Notes: generated by a model not told the origin, from the sequence alone. A stretch of 64,000 nt of DNA from Bacillus sp. Cs-700 (GCF_011082085.1 NZ_CP041063.1:2542001-2606000), one strand, 5' to 3'. Positions 53,766 through 62,559 are shown, numbered from the stretch's first letter. Numbers and translations: made by a program.

Positions 53766-53794
53766 TTGACGAGCGCCCAAGACATCTATAAAAT
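53766..53794 (+). promoter_or_regulatory. SigA promoter of the adenine deaminase transcript
   Basis: TTGACG (53766-53771), 17-base spacer, TAAAAT (53789-53794); the start would fall about 17 bases before the aptamer. Confidence 0.65.
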
Positions 53795-53817
53795 ACGCTA
53801 ATAATACGTACCAGGTT

Positions 53818-53882
53818 TCGTATAATTTTGGAGATATGGTCCAAAGGTTTCTACCAAACTACCGTAAATGGTTTGACTACGA
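53818..53882 (+). promoter_or_regulatory. Purine riboswitch aptamer, guanine-class (C at the specificity position)
   Basis: All parts of the purine aptamer are present: P1 TCGTA/TACGA, P2 TTTGGA/TCCAAA with loop GATATGG, junction TTTCTACC, P3 CAAAC/GTTTG with loop ACCGTAAAT, and GAC-TA closing. The discriminating pyrimidine (53877) is C, which pairs with guanine or hypoxanthine, not U as in adenine riboswitches. No terminator follows; a CCTCT/AGAGG hairpin (53912-53931) covers the ribosome site. Confidence 0.9.
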
Positions 53883-53940
53883 TGACAATTCTGGCAATGT
53901 GAATCTGTCATCCTCTGTCTAGACTGAGAGGAGCAAAGCA

Positions 53941-55656
53941 ATGGATAAACTAATCCAACGAATTCAAACAGCTGCCGGCGAGCGCCCAGCCGATTGTGTA
54001 ATTAAAAATGGACTTGTTTTAGATAGTTACAACCTTGAATTTATCCAGGCTGACGTCGCGATCGTCGATGGCGTTATTGCAGGAATAGGAAAATTCGAAG
54101 GAAAGTACGTGATTGATGCAAGAGGAATGTATGTTGTTCCTTCTTTAATAGATGCTCACGTTCATATTGAATCCGCAATGGTTCCTCCATCTGAATTTGC
54201 AAAGGCCGTCCTTCCTTGTGGGGTAACGACGATCATCACCGACCCTCATGAAATCGCAAATGTTTCCGGGGCTGAAGGCATTTCGTATATGCTTCAAGAT
54301 TCTGAGAATGTTCCAATGGACATTTACTTTATGCTCCCCTCAAGCGTTCCTTCTACACCGTTTGAAAACTCCGGAGCGGTTCTTTCGGCTGAAGACTTGA
54401 AGCCTTTCTATGGACATAACCGCGTTCTCGGACTAGCTGAAGTGATGGATTATCCGTCAGTCGCTAATGCCTCTCCTTCTATGCTGCAAAAACTGTACGA
54501 CGCACAAAACAAAAAAATAGATGGTCATGCGGCAGGTCTAGATACCCGTGCTTTGAATATTTATAAATCGGCTGGCATTGGAACCGATCATGAATGCATC
54601 ACTGCGGAAGAAGCTCTCGAGCGGATTAAACGAGGAATGTATGTTTTTATTCGTGAAGGCTCCGTCGCAAAGAACTTAAAGCAGCTCCTTCCCGCTGTAA
54701 CCGAGAGAAATGCAAGACGATTCATGTTCTGTACAGACGATAAGCATATTGACGACCTGATCACAGAGGGAAGCGTGGACCATAATGTTCGACTCGCTAT
54801 CCGTGAAGGGTTAGATCCTCTCGTAGCGATTCAAATGGCCTCACTAAACGTAGCAGAGTGCTTTGGCTTAACAACGAAAGGAGCGATCGCACCAGGTCTT
54901 GATGCTGATTTTCTTCTCCTAGATGACGTCGAATCATTTTCTGTTGCAAAGGTTTATCGAGCTGGAGAGCTTGTTGCAGAAAAAGGTAAAACGAAGAGGA
55001 TCGCGAAGGTAACGCCTTCGAAAAGAATCACCAATTCCGTTCATTTACCAACGCTTCAAAAAGAACACCTGCATTTACCTGTAACGGATCAAGAAGCAAA
55101 TGTGATTAAACTGATTCCAAATCAGATTGTGACAGAAGCAAAGAAGCTCATTGTTGATCGCAACGCTAACAATGGTTTTGTCTCATGTGCTGTAAAGGAT
55201 CTTATGAAACTAGCCGTTATCGAACGACATCACCGTACTGGAAACATTGGCCTTGGCATTGTAGAGGGTTTTCGGTTTCAAGATGGGGCCATCGCGACAA
55301 CCGTTGGACACGACTCCCACAACTTAATCATGACCGGCACAAACGATGAAGACATGATAAAAGCAGCTGAAGTCATTCAAGAAATGCAGGGGGGCTTAGC
55401 GGTTGTACGAAATCAGGAAGTGATGGCGAAATTACCACTTCCCATTGCGGGACTTCTTTCAACTATCGATTACCCATCTGTGGTGAGAGAACTAGAAGAA
55501 ATCGATCTGGCACTACAAGAAATAGGTGCCCCGAGGGATTTTAATCCTTTTCTAACTCTCTCCTTTCTAAGTCTTCCGGTCATACCAGAGCTTAAATTAA
55601 CTGACATGGGACTTTTTAATGTTCAAGAATTTCGCCACATTTCCATTAATGAGTAA
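53941..55656 (+). CDS. ade: Adenine deaminase
   Basis: A 571-residue metal-dependent amidohydrolase, the usual length. VPSLIDAHVHIESAMVPPSEFAKAVLPCGVTTIITDPHEIANV carries the metal-binding His-x-His; DGHAAGL, GIGTDHE and FCTDDKHIDDL supply further ligands; VGHDSHNLIMTGTND is the C-terminal signature. It converts adenine to hypoxanthine and ammonia for purine salvage. AGAGGAG lies seven bases before the ATG and is partly buried in a hairpin. Control by the upstream purine riboswitch is expected. Confidence 0.95.
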   Translation: MDKLIQRIQTAAGERPADCVIKNGLVLDSYNLEFIQADVAIVDGVIAGIGKFEGKYVIDARGMYVVPSLIDAHVHIESAMVPPSEFAKAVLPCGVTTIITDPHEIANVSGAEGISYMLQDSENVPMDIYFMLPSSVPSTPFENSGAVLSAEDLKPFYGHNRVLGLAEVMDYPSVANASPSMLQKLYDAQNKKIDGHAAGLDTRALNIYKSAGIGTDHECITAEEALERIKRGMYVFIREGSVAKNLKQLLPAVTERNARRFMFCTDDKHIDDLITEGSVDHNVRLAIREGLDPLVAIQMASLNVAECFGLTTKGAIAPGLDADFLLLDDVESFSVAKVYRAGELVAEKGKTKRIAKVTPSKRITNSVHLPTLQKEHLHLPVTDQEANVIKLIPNQIVTEAKKLIVDRNANNGFVSCAVKDLMKLAVIERHHRTGNIGLGIVEGFRFQDGAIATTVGHDSHNLIMTGTNDEDMIKAAEVIQEMQGGLAVVRNQEVMAKLPLPIAGLLSTIDYPSVVRELEEIDLALQEIGAPRDFNPFLTLSFLSLPVIPELKLTDMGLFNVQEFRHISINE

Positions 55657-55660
55657 AGAA

Positions 55661-55694
55661 GAAAGCAGCATGGCGCCGGCGCCATGCTGCTTTT
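55661..55694. terminator. Terminator between ade and alcohol dehydrogenase
   Basis: A perfect 26-base palindrome (55665-55690, arms GCAGCATGGCGCC) with A and T flanks, between convergent genes. Confidence 0.85.
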
Positions 55695-55697
55695 GCA

Positions 55698-56861
55698 TTA
55701 AAGGGAGCGTTTTAGAATATCTCGAACGCTTTCCTGATCAAGTTCTTTGTATGTGCCAACTCCTGGTTTAATAAAGGTTTTTTCAACCATACTTTCGAAT
55801 TCAGCATCATCAATCTCATAATCTGCGAGACGAGAAGGTGCACCAAGAGAGTTCCAGAACGTACGAAGTTCTCTCGCTCCTTCTACCGCCACTTCGTAAT
55901 CACTTTTCCCTTCTGACGATACGCCAAGAACGTTCACGGCTAACTGTTTCACTCGAGAAGGATCTTCTTCAAGGACGTGTTCCAACCAGTTCGGGAATAA
56001 AATCGCCAATCCACCACCATGAGGAATATCATAAACGGCTGATACAGCATGTTCGATTCGGTGTGTGGCCCAATCACCGCCATCAGTGCCATTGCTCAAT
56101 GTTCCGTTAAAAGCCGTCGTACTAATATACATCATCGTTTCACGATGATCATATGATTCAAGATCACTTAGTAGCTTTGGACCTGTCTGAATCGCCGTAC
56201 GGAGAAGGGATTCAATAAATCCATCGATCATCGGCGTATTGCTTGTGCGGTGAAAATAATGCTCTAGCGCATGCGACATACTATCAACAATGCCATAAAC
56301 AGTGTGGTTTTCTGGAACTGAAAATGTGTATGTTGGATCAAGTACAGAAAACGTTGGAAATACGTGCGGTGATCCCCATCCTAGCTTTTCTTTCGTTTCC
56401 CAATTCGTAATAACTGAGACGGAGTTCATCTCCGAACCTGTTGCAGCAAGGGTTAGCACTGTCCCAAATGGTAGAGCTGATTCAATTGGTTCCTTTTGTG
56501 TGATCAAATCCCAAGCTGAGCCTTCATAGTGCGCACCTGCAGCTATCGCTTTTGTGCAGTCAATGACGCTACCGCCACCTACTGCAAGAAGAAAATCAAT
56601 GCCTTCTTTTTTACAAATGGCAGAGCCTTTTTCGACAGTGGTGAGACGAGGATTCGGTTCTACTCCCGAAAGCTCGTGCACTTCTGCATTTACTTTCTTA
56701 AGTTCAGTCATGACAGCGTCATAAACGCCGTTTCGTTTAATGCTTCCGCCACCATATACCACAAGAACTTTCACCCCATAATGAAGTTCTCCTGCTAATT
56801 CCTTTATTTTATCTTTGCCAAAATAAAGACGGGTCGGATTGTATTGTAAAAATGGTTTCAT
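55698..56861 (-). CDS. Iron-containing alcohol dehydrogenase (YugJ/BdhA-like)
   Basis: A 387-residue group III alcohol dehydrogenase. [13 protein letters not shown] opens it; [16 protein letters not shown] binds the dinucleotide; metal ligands are in [12 protein letters not shown] and [22 protein letters not shown]. It resembles the butanol dehydrogenase-like YugJ/YugK of Bacillus, interconverting aldehydes and alcohols with NAD(P)H. The ATG at 56861 has GAGGTG five bases upstream; two earlier in-frame ATGs do not. It lies 66 bases after the Gfo/Idh/MocA gene, so cotranscription is possible. Confidence 0.9.
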   Translation of the reverse strand: MKPFLQYNPTRLYFGKDKIKELAGELHYGVKVLVVYGGGSIKRNGVYDAVMTELKKVNAEVHELSGVEPNPRLTTVEKGSAICKKEGIDFLLAVGGGSVIDCTKAIAAGAHYEGSAWDLITQKEPIESALPFGTVLTLAATGSEMNSVSVITNWETKEKLGWGSPHVFPTFSVLDPTYTFSVPENHTVYGIVDSMSHALEHYFHRTSNTPMIDGFIESLLRTAIQTGPKLLSDLESYDHRETMMYISTTAFNGTLSNGTDGGDWATHRIEHAVSAVYDIPHGGGLAILFPNWLEHVLEEDPSRVKQLAVNVLGVSSEGKSDYEVAVEGARELRTFWNSLGAPSRLADYEIDDAEFESMVEKTFIKPGVGTYKELDQESVRDILKRSL

Positions 56862-56927
56862 AAGGCACCTCATTGTCATTAGTCGAAGCTAGTGTACCAT
56901 ACTCCAATCGCCAAACTGTAGGATTGA

Positions 56928-57899
56928 CTATCGGGGATTGATGACAATTTCAGACTTAGTTTTCTCTGCTTGATAAGCCGCTTCCATTAGCACGGTTAGA
57001 TCAAGAGCAAGCGCAAGGTTTTCATCTGTCCCTTTATCCGTTTGGATGTGGTCAACCCACTGTGAAAATGGAGAAGGTTTATTCGTTGGAATCATAACTT
57101 CTTCCCATTTCTCCGAAACTTTTTTGATTAGCTTTTTATCAGGAATGCCATAGATAGCTGACCCTTTTGTTCCGTGTATTTCAATGATAAATGGAGAATG
57201 AGCCGTTACAAAACCCGTTTCTGCTATTCCATAAGAGCCATTCCTATACCCGAATGTTACGATAGCCTGATCCTCTACTTCTTTCTTCGTTAAATATCCG
57301 AACTGAGCTGTAACTCGTTCAGGCATTCCAAGAAAAAGTCTCGTTAAGTACACTGGGTGACAACCAAGGTCAATTAACGCTCCTCCCTGGCACTCCTCTT
57401 TGTTATAGAAATGGTTTGGGAGCCAATCAGCAATCGCTCCATTATGAGCAAGTCGCACGCGCGTCTGCGTCAGTTCTCCTAGCTCACCTGATTCAATCAA
57501 GTTTTGAACAGCATCCGTATAGCCATCATAAACGCGCGGCAATGAAACAAATAGCTTTACTCCAGCTTTTTTCACTGCATTCAGTATATGGATCGCTTCT
57601 TCTTCAGTAGACGCCAGAACTTTTTCGGTGAAAATATGCTTCCCTGCTTGAGCTGCTTGTACCATTACTTCTTTATGACGATTTGTCGGTGAACTAACAA
57701 CAACCCCCTCTATTTCTTTTCGGTTGAGAAGGTCTTCTAAATCACTTATGTACTCTACTTCTCTCATTTGGGCTTCTTTTCTTCCACGCTCTTCATTCTC
57801 GTCCCAGATCGCTGCAATTTCCACATCAGGATGAATCCGCGCTTCTTCTGCATAATCTTTTGCATGGACGTGCCAGAAACTAATCATTCCAATCTTCAT
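56928..57899 (-). CDS. Gfo/Idh/MocA-family oxidoreductase
   Basis: A 323-residue NAD(P)-dependent dehydrogenase. Residues 1-120 are the Rossmann domain (KIGMISFWHVHAKDYAEEARIHPDVEIAAIWDENEERG, GVVVSSPTNRHKEVMVQAAQAGKHIFTEKVLA); EKVLA holds the lysine of the usual EKP motif. Residues 125-320 are the substrate domain with GGALIDLGCHPVYLTRLFLG, which contains the catalytic Asp and His. Substrates in this family are sugars or inositols; none can be named here. The ATG at 57899 is 11 bases after GGAGG. The 25-codon extension is unsupported. Confidence 0.85.
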   Translation of the reverse strand: MKIGMISFWHVHAKDYAEEARIHPDVEIAAIWDENEERGRKEAQMREVEYISDLEDLLNRKEIEGVVVSSPTNRHKEVMVQAAQAGKHIFTEKVLASTEEEAIHILNAVKKAGVKLFVSLPRVYDGYTDAVQNLIESGELGELTQTRVRLAHNGAIADWLPNHFYNKEECQGGALIDLGCHPVYLTRLFLGMPERVTAQFGYLTKKEVEDQAIVTFGYRNGSYGIAETGFVTAHSPFIIEIHGTKGSAIYGIPDKKLIKKVSEKWEEVMIPTNKPSPFSQWVDHIQTDKGTDENLALALDLTVLMEAAYQAEKTKSEIVINPR

Positions 57900-58028
57900 T
57901 TTTGTAACCGCCTCCATAGTTGGCCAAAACCAGATTTGTCTATAATTGTAATGGAATTTGCATCGATCAATCAATCAAAGTGCCATATCGAAAAAAATAT
58001 TCCATTCGTACAAATTAATTGTTTATGT

Positions 58029-58034
58029 TATAAT
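58029..58034 (+). promoter_or_regulatory. Extended -10 promoter of carD-like gene
   Basis: TGTTATAAT: a perfect TATAAT with TGn ahead, 40 bases before the TTG start. Confidence 0.7.
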
Positions 58035-58073
58035 AGGAGATGTGCTATAATTTATAAATTTGGGGGTGGGCGC

Positions 58074-58559
58074 TTGTTTGAGGTAGGCGATAAGATTTTT
58101 TATCCCATGTACGGTGCAGGTATAGTCGAAGCAATCGAGGAAAAAGAAATACTGGGTGAAACTCAGATCTATTATATTCTGAATATGCCTTTTCGTGACA
58201 TTCAGGTGATGATTCCAAAAGGTAAGACGGAAAACCTGAAAATCCGTGAAGTGTCTGACGTCAGCACTATGGATCAAGTACTTACTTCTTTTAACGAAGA
58301 AGTTGACGTAGAAGAACCCAGTGCAAATAGAAACCAGCGTTACAGGGATAATATGAACAAGCTTAAAACAGGAGACATCCACAATCATGTGGAAGTAATC
58401 CGTGAGCTCGTTGCCCTAAACAAGAAACGACCACTCGGAACTGACGATAAAAAACTACTGGAAAACGCCCAGCAGTTTCTCATAAGCGAGATCGTTTTGA
58501 CAAAAGATGTTGAGTTAGATCAAGCAACTGTTATCTTAAAAGAAGCGATTAAACATTAA
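58074..58559 (+). CDS. ydeB: CarD-like (CdnL) RNA-polymerase-binding transcription factor
   Basis: A 161-residue protein. Residues 1-60 form the CarD/TRCF RNA-polymerase-interacting domain (FEVGDKIFYPMYGAGIVEAIEEKEILGETQIYYILNMPFRDIQVMIP); the rest is helical and ends in VELDQATVILKEAIKH, the DNA-binding-like domain. It resembles Bacillus YdeB. CarD proteins bind the polymerase beta subunit and stabilise open promoters. The start is a TTG at 58074 just after GGGGGTG. It is divergent from the Gfo/Idh/MocA gene and ends at a strong terminator. Confidence 0.88.
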   Translation: MFEVGDKIFYPMYGAGIVEAIEEKEILGETQIYYILNMPFRDIQVMIPKGKTENLKIREVSDVSTMDQVLTSFNEEVDVEEPSANRNQRYRDNMNKLKTGDIHNHVEVIRELVALNKKRPLGTDDKKLLENAQQFLISEIVLTKDVELDQATVILKEAIKH

Positions 58560-58570
58560 TACTAGCAATA

Positions 58571-58606
58571 TAAAAAAGAGACAGCCCTGAGGGCTGTCTT
58601 TTTTTA
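58571..58606 (+). terminator. Terminator after carD-like gene
   Basis: AAAAGAGACAGCCC-TGA-GGGCTGTCTTTTTTT hairpin. Confidence 0.95.
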
Positions 58607-58657
58607 TATAAATTTAGTTAAATACAAGCGGTTTTTGGCTTTAGTTAATGCTATAGC

Positions 58658-58769
58658 TTCAACACACCGGGACCTCGGTCGCTTTACCATTCAAACCGAA
58701 CACAAAGGACGTGTTCATTTTGAAAGGCAGCGCCTGCCGGGTCTAAACGGGGTTTTTCCGCTTTAGTTT
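58658..58769. repeat. Long palindromic intergenic element, copy 1
   Basis: About 112 bases that align with copy 2 at a shift of 121-124 bases. Outer arms surround an inner hairpin, CGAACAC-AAAGGA-CGTGTTC-like. Shared blocks are AACACACC, GACCTCGGTCGCTT, GAACACAAAG, GTGTTCATTTTGAA, CAGCGCCTG and TAAACGG, ending in CCGCTTTAGTTT. The outer arms are less well paired than in copy 2. Non-coding. Confidence 0.8.
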
Positions 58770-58776
58770 ACTTCCA

Positions 58777-58895
58777 GCTGCAACACACCAGGACCTCGGT
58801 CGCTTCAGCCTTCAATCTGAACACAAAGAGCGTGTTCATTTTGAAGGCTTCCAGCGCCTGTCGGTCCTAAACGGTGTGTTTCCGCTTTAGTTTTT
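58777..58895. repeat. Long palindromic intergenic element, copy 2
   Basis: About 119 bases forming a long cruciform-like stem: AACACACC pairs with GGTGTGTT, AGGACC with GGTCCT, AGCCTTCAA with TTGAAGGCT, and TGAACAC with GTGTTCA. The layout (CTCGG...GCGCCTGTCGG...CCGCTTT) resembles a palindromic repeat family I have seen scattered between genes in Bacillaceae genomes. Its end supplies the stop codon region of gntK (58887-58889). Confidence 0.8.
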
Positions 58896-60440
58896 CCCCA
58901 ATGTTTTGTTTTGGAAGTTGGCTATGGCGGTGTATTCTTCGGTTAGTTTTCTTGAGATTCTGATGTAGATTGGCAGTAGTTCTGAGTAGATTTGGACGTT
59001 TTCTTTTTTGGGTTCATGGCTAAATGTGTCTCCTACTAGGTCTGAGACAATGCTTAGTGAGTCGATTTCGCCGAGCGCTTTTTTACCAAGAACGATGGCA
59101 CCGAGGCAGGAGCTTTCATAGCTTTCTGGAACGGTTACTTCTTGGTTAAAGATGTCGGCCATCATTTGTCTCCAAAGAGCTGATCGAGCAAATCCACCTG
59201 TTGCTTTAATTTGCTTCGGTTCACCAATTAGCTCTTCAAGTGCAAGCAGGACACTGTATAAGTTATAAATAACCCCTTCAAGTACCGCGCGGATCATGTG
59301 CTCTTTTTTATGATGCATGGCAAGTCCAAAGAAACTTCCGCGCGCATCGGAATTCCATAATGGAGCGCGTTCGCCAGCAAGATACGGATGGAAAAGAAGA
59401 CCGTCAGAGCCAGGGTTCACCTGTTCGGCAATTCGAGTCAGAATTTCATACGTATCAATTCCAAGACGTTTTGCTGTTTCTGTTTCAGATGCTGCAAACT
59501 GATCACGTACCCAGCGGAACGTGATGCCTCCGTTATTGACAGGACCACCTACAACCCACTTATCTTCTGTAAGAGCGTAGCAGAAGATGCGTCCTTTTGG
59601 ATCTGTGACGGGACGGTCGGTTACGGCTCTAATTGCTCCGCTTGTCCCAATTGTTACCGCTACAACCCCTGGCTCAATTGCATTAACACCAAGGTTTGAC
59701 AAGACACCATCACTTGCCCCAATGATAAAGTTGGTTGCAGAAGTAAGCCCTGTCTCTTCAATATAAGGTGCTTTTAATCCCGACATCATCTGCGTTGTGG
59801 ACACCGGTTTAGACAGTTGGTCAGCTGTAATACCAGCGATTTTTAGCGCTTCTTCATCCCAATTAAGTTGCTCTAGATTAAATAAGCCTGTTGCTGAGGC
59901 GATTGAATAGTCAATCACGTATTCATGGAAAAAGCGATAGAAAACGTATTCTTTAATTGAAATGAACTTTGCAACTGATTGAAATAATTCTTTTTCATCA
60001 TTTTTAAGCCAAACGAGCTTCGAGAGCGGAGACATTGGATGAATAGGTGTTCCTGTTCGCCGATAAATTTCGTGTCCATCCATGTCATTTTTTATTTTCT
60101 CAGCCCACTGTGCACTTCGGTTGTCTGCCCATGTGATGCATTTTGTAAGCGGCTTTCCGTTTTCATCTACTCCAATTAAACTATGCATTGCTGAGCTAAA
60201 TGAAACAAATTTCACTTGCTCCCCATGTAACTGATTATCCTGAATTACCGTCCGAATCGACTCTACGACGGCTAGTAGAATTTGCTCTGGGTCTTGTTCT
60301 GCCGTCGCAGGTGTTGGTGTAAAGAGAGGGTATTCCACATTATGTTTTGAAACAGGCTGACCGTCATCATTAAATAGAACGGCTTTTGTACTCGTTGTCC
60401 CGATATCGACACCAATCATATATTGCTCTTTCATCGTCAT
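58887..60440 (-). CDS. gntK: Gluconokinase (FGGY family)
   Basis: A 517-residue carbohydrate kinase. YMIGVDIGTTSTKAVLFNDDGQPV is the first phosphate loop; ITWADNRSAQWAEKI, the catalytic-base region IGASDGVLSNLGV, and VTIGTSGAIRAV with LHPYLAGERAPLWN follow. It phosphorylates gluconate to 6-phosphogluconate. AGGAGG lies eight bases before the ATG. It follows gnd on the same strand, and an RpiR regulator is divergent from gnd, so this is a gluconate-use operon. The last codons overlap palindromic repeat copy 2. Confidence 0.92.
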   Translation of the reverse strand: MTMKEQYMIGVDIGTTSTKAVLFNDDGQPVSKHNVEYPLFTPTPATAEQDPEQILLAVVESIRTVIQDNQLHGEQVKFVSFSSAMHSLIGVDENGKPLTKCITWADNRSAQWAEKIKNDMDGHEIYRRTGTPIHPMSPLSKLVWLKNDEKELFQSVAKFISIKEYVFYRFFHEYVIDYSIASATGLFNLEQLNWDEEALKIAGITADQLSKPVSTTQMMSGLKAPYIEETGLTSATNFIIGASDGVLSNLGVNAIEPGVVAVTIGTSGAIRAVTDRPVTDPKGRIFCYALTEDKWVVGGPVNNGGITFRWVRDQFAASETETAKRLGIDTYEILTRIAEQVNPGSDGLLFHPYLAGERAPLWNSDARGSFFGLAMHHKKEHMIRAVLEGVIYNLYSVLLALEELIGEPKQIKATGGFARSALWRQMMADIFNQEVTVPESYESSCLGAIVLGKKALGEIDSLSIVSDLVGDTFSHEPKKENVQIYSELLPIYIRISRKLTEEYTAIANFQNKTLGKN

Positions 60441-60571
60441 AAGCCATTCCTCCTACTTGATTGATCTTCCACTTTTTATTATAGCTTCTAAGCACGCACG
60501 TTACGAAAGTTGTGTTAGCAAACACCTGTAAGCGCGTTCAAATAAAGCAAAACAGTCGTCATTAAACTATC

Positions 60572-60602
60572 AGGAAGCATGTTTACGTCAACATGCTTCC
60601 CA
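60572..60602 (-). terminator. Hairpin after gnd
   Basis: GGAAGCATGTT and AACATGCTTCC arms form a strong stem, but no T-run follows on the reverse strand. It may protect the 3' end of a processed gnd-gntK message rather than terminate. Confidence 0.5.
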
Positions 60603-60613
60603 CATCTATCTAT

Positions 60614-61513
60614 TTAATTGCTTTTTTCAGTTGCGTGACCGCCGAATTCATTACGAAGAGCTGCAACGACTTTACCAGTGAACGTATCGTCTTCTAATGA
60701 ACGATAGCGCATCATTAGGGAGAGTGCGATAACAGGAGTTGCTGTTTGGAGATCAAGAGCTGTCTCTACTGTCCATTTCCCTTCACCTGATGAGTTCATC
60801 ACACCACGAATTTCATCAAGATTAGCGTCTTTTGAGAAAGCCTGCTCGGTTAATTCCATTAACCAAGAACGAATAACAGAACCGTTATTCCATACGCGTG
60901 CCACTTTTTCGTAGTCAAAATCGTACTCACTTTTACTTAGTAAATCAAAACCTTCTGCAATGGATTGCATCATGCCATATTCTACACCATTATGAACCAT
61001 TTTCAAGAAGTGACCGCTACCCGACTCACCAGTATAGAGGTAGCCATCTTCAACACAAATATCTTTAAACAGTGGTTCAATGGTTTCAAACACAGTGCTA
61101 TCTCCACCGATCATCGTACAAGCGCCATTGCGTGCACCTGACTTCCCACCGCTTGTGCCTACATCAAAGAAATAAATGCCTTTTTCTAAAAGCATTTCGC
61201 CTCTGCGTTTTGAATCCTTATAGTGGGAATTCCCGCCATCAATGATCATATCGCCACGGTCGAGAAGGTCCGACAATTCAGTTGTAACAGCTTCAGTAAT
61301 ATCGCCTGAAGGAACCATCATCCAAAGAATACGTGGTGATTCTAGTGATTCTACAACTTCTTTAAGAGAGTGCTTTCCTGTAAAGCCCTCTTCATTCATT
61401 TTTTGCACCTGCTCATCATTTGCATCGTGTACGATCACGTTATGTTCATGATCACGTAAGTTTAGAGCAAGGTTGTATCCCATTTTTCCAAGACCAATTA
61501 ATCCGACGTTCAT
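60614..61513 (-). CDS. gnd: 6-phosphogluconate dehydrogenase, decarboxylating (short, NAD-type)
   Basis: A 299-residue enzyme of the short YqeC/GntZ-like class, not the 470-residue form. NVGLIGLGKMGYNLALNLRDHEHNVIVHDAND is the Rossmann fold; the aspartate at the end of the second strand favours NAD over NADP. DVGTSGGKSGARNGACTMIGGD and GHFLKMVHNGVEYGMMQSIAEG hold substrate and catalytic lysine residues. It converts 6-phosphogluconate to ribulose-5-phosphate. AAGGAG precedes the ATG. It is upstream of gntK on the same strand. Confidence 0.93.
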   Translation of the reverse strand: MNVGLIGLGKMGYNLALNLRDHEHNVIVHDANDEQVQKMNEEGFTGKHSLKEVVESLESPRILWMMVPSGDITEAVTTELSDLLDRGDMIIDGGNSHYKDSKRRGEMLLEKGIYFFDVGTSGGKSGARNGACTMIGGDSTVFETIEPLFKDICVEDGYLYTGESGSGHFLKMVHNGVEYGMMQSIAEGFDLLSKSEYDFDYEKVARVWNNGSVIRSWLMELTEQAFSKDANLDEIRGVMNSSGEGKWTVETALDLQTATPVIALSLMMRYRSLEDDTFTGKVVAALRNEFGGHATEKSN

Positions 61514-61615
61514 ATGAAAAACTCCTTATACGAATGAAATATTTTTTCTTATATGCTAATTATACATTAAATATTTTTTGTTTCAATTGGTTGAGCGGAA
61601 TCTATTTTCATCTTA

Positions 61616-61633
61616 ATTGTAATCGGTTACAAT
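61616..61633. promoter_or_regulatory. Palindromic operator between gnd and rpiR-type gene
   Basis: ATTGTAATCGGTTACAAT is an 18-base palindrome with one mismatched central pair, located in the divergent promoter region. It overlaps a potential TACAAT -10 box for the regulator. Confidence 0.6.
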
Positions 61634-61667
61634 GATAAAATCAGGAGTGATAGAGAGGAGAATGAAC

Positions 61668-62525
61668 ATGTCCGATACGGAAACCCGTCACTGCCTTCCA
61701 AGAATCCGCTCTTCTTATTCGCAATTTAGCGAAAAAGAACGACAGGTGGCGGATTATATATTAAACAATTCCAATAAAATTATCCACAGCACAATTAATC
61801 AGGTTGCAGAAGACTTGAACGTAGCTGATGCAACCGTTTTTCGTTTTTGTAAGCGAATCGGTTTCAAAGGCTTTCAAGCGATGAAGATTGCCCTGGCTGC
61901 AGAAATTGTTAATCCGATTCAGGATATTCATGAAACCATCACAGAAACCGACTCCCCGAAAGAGGTTGCCGAAAAGGTGCTTCGATCAAATATTCGAACG
62001 CTAGAGGATACGTACCACATATTGGATGATGCTACGATTGATCAGGCCGTTCAAATTTTATTAAAAGCAACACATATTGAATTTTACGGAAATGGTGGTT
62101 CTGGAATTATTGCGATGGACGCACAGCATAAGTTTATTCGAACAGGATTACGCTCTACGTCATATAGCGATGCACATTTGCAAATCATGTCAGCCTCCCA
62201 GCTATCAAGTAGCGATGTGGCCGTCTTGATTTCTCATTCTGGAACGAATAAAGATATGCTTCGCGTAGCTGACATCGCACGTGAAACTGGGGCAACCACG
62301 ATCGCTATCACGAATTTGGCTACCTCGCCACTAAGTAAAAAAGTTGATATTCCTCTCTATACCGTTTCACAAGAAACAGACTTTCGCTCTGAAGCTCTCG
62401 CATCTAGGATTGCACAGCTAAGTCTCGTTGATGCGCTTTATGTAAATATTATGATTGCGCGAAAAGAAAAATCAAAGCATTCACTGCAACTTATGCGTGA
62501 AGCCATCTCTTCAAAGCGAATTTAA
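61668..62525 (+). CDS. RpiR/MurR-family transcriptional regulator (HTH + SIS)
   Basis: A 285-residue regulator. Residues 1-80 are the RpiR helix-turn-helix (SYSQFSEKERQVADYILNNSNKI, INQVAEDLNVADATVFRFCKRIGFKGFQAMKIAL). Residues 120-255 are a SIS sugar-phosphate-binding domain (IEFYGNGGSGIIAMDAQHKF, VAVLISHSGTNKDMLRVADIARETGATTIAITN). It most likely senses 6-phosphogluconate or a pentose phosphate and controls the divergent gnd-gntK operon. The ATG at 61668 has AGGAG seven bases upstream. Confidence 0.88.
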   Translation: MSDTETRHCLPRIRSSYSQFSEKERQVADYILNNSNKIIHSTINQVAEDLNVADATVFRFCKRIGFKGFQAMKIALAAEIVNPIQDIHETITETDSPKEVAEKVLRSNIRTLEDTYHILDDATIDQAVQILLKATHIEFYGNGGSGIIAMDAQHKFIRTGLRSTSYSDAHLQIMSASQLSSSDVAVLISHSGTNKDMLRVADIARETGATTIAITNLATSPLSKKVDIPLYTVSQETDFRSEALASRIAQLSLVDALYVNIMIARKEKSKHSLQLMREAISSKRI

Positions 62526-62536
62526 CTTAAACGATT

Positions 62537-62559
62537 ACCGTCGATTCCGGCGGTTTTTT
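62537..62559 (+). terminator. Terminator after rpiR-type gene
   Basis: ACCGTCG-ATTC-CGGCGGT stem followed by T-run. Confidence 0.75.

Noticed and set aside
58610-58886. CRISPR array or transposon remnant
   Set aside because: Only two copies of a 115-base palindromic unit with no spacers of uniform size, no target-site duplication and no transposase fragment nearby.
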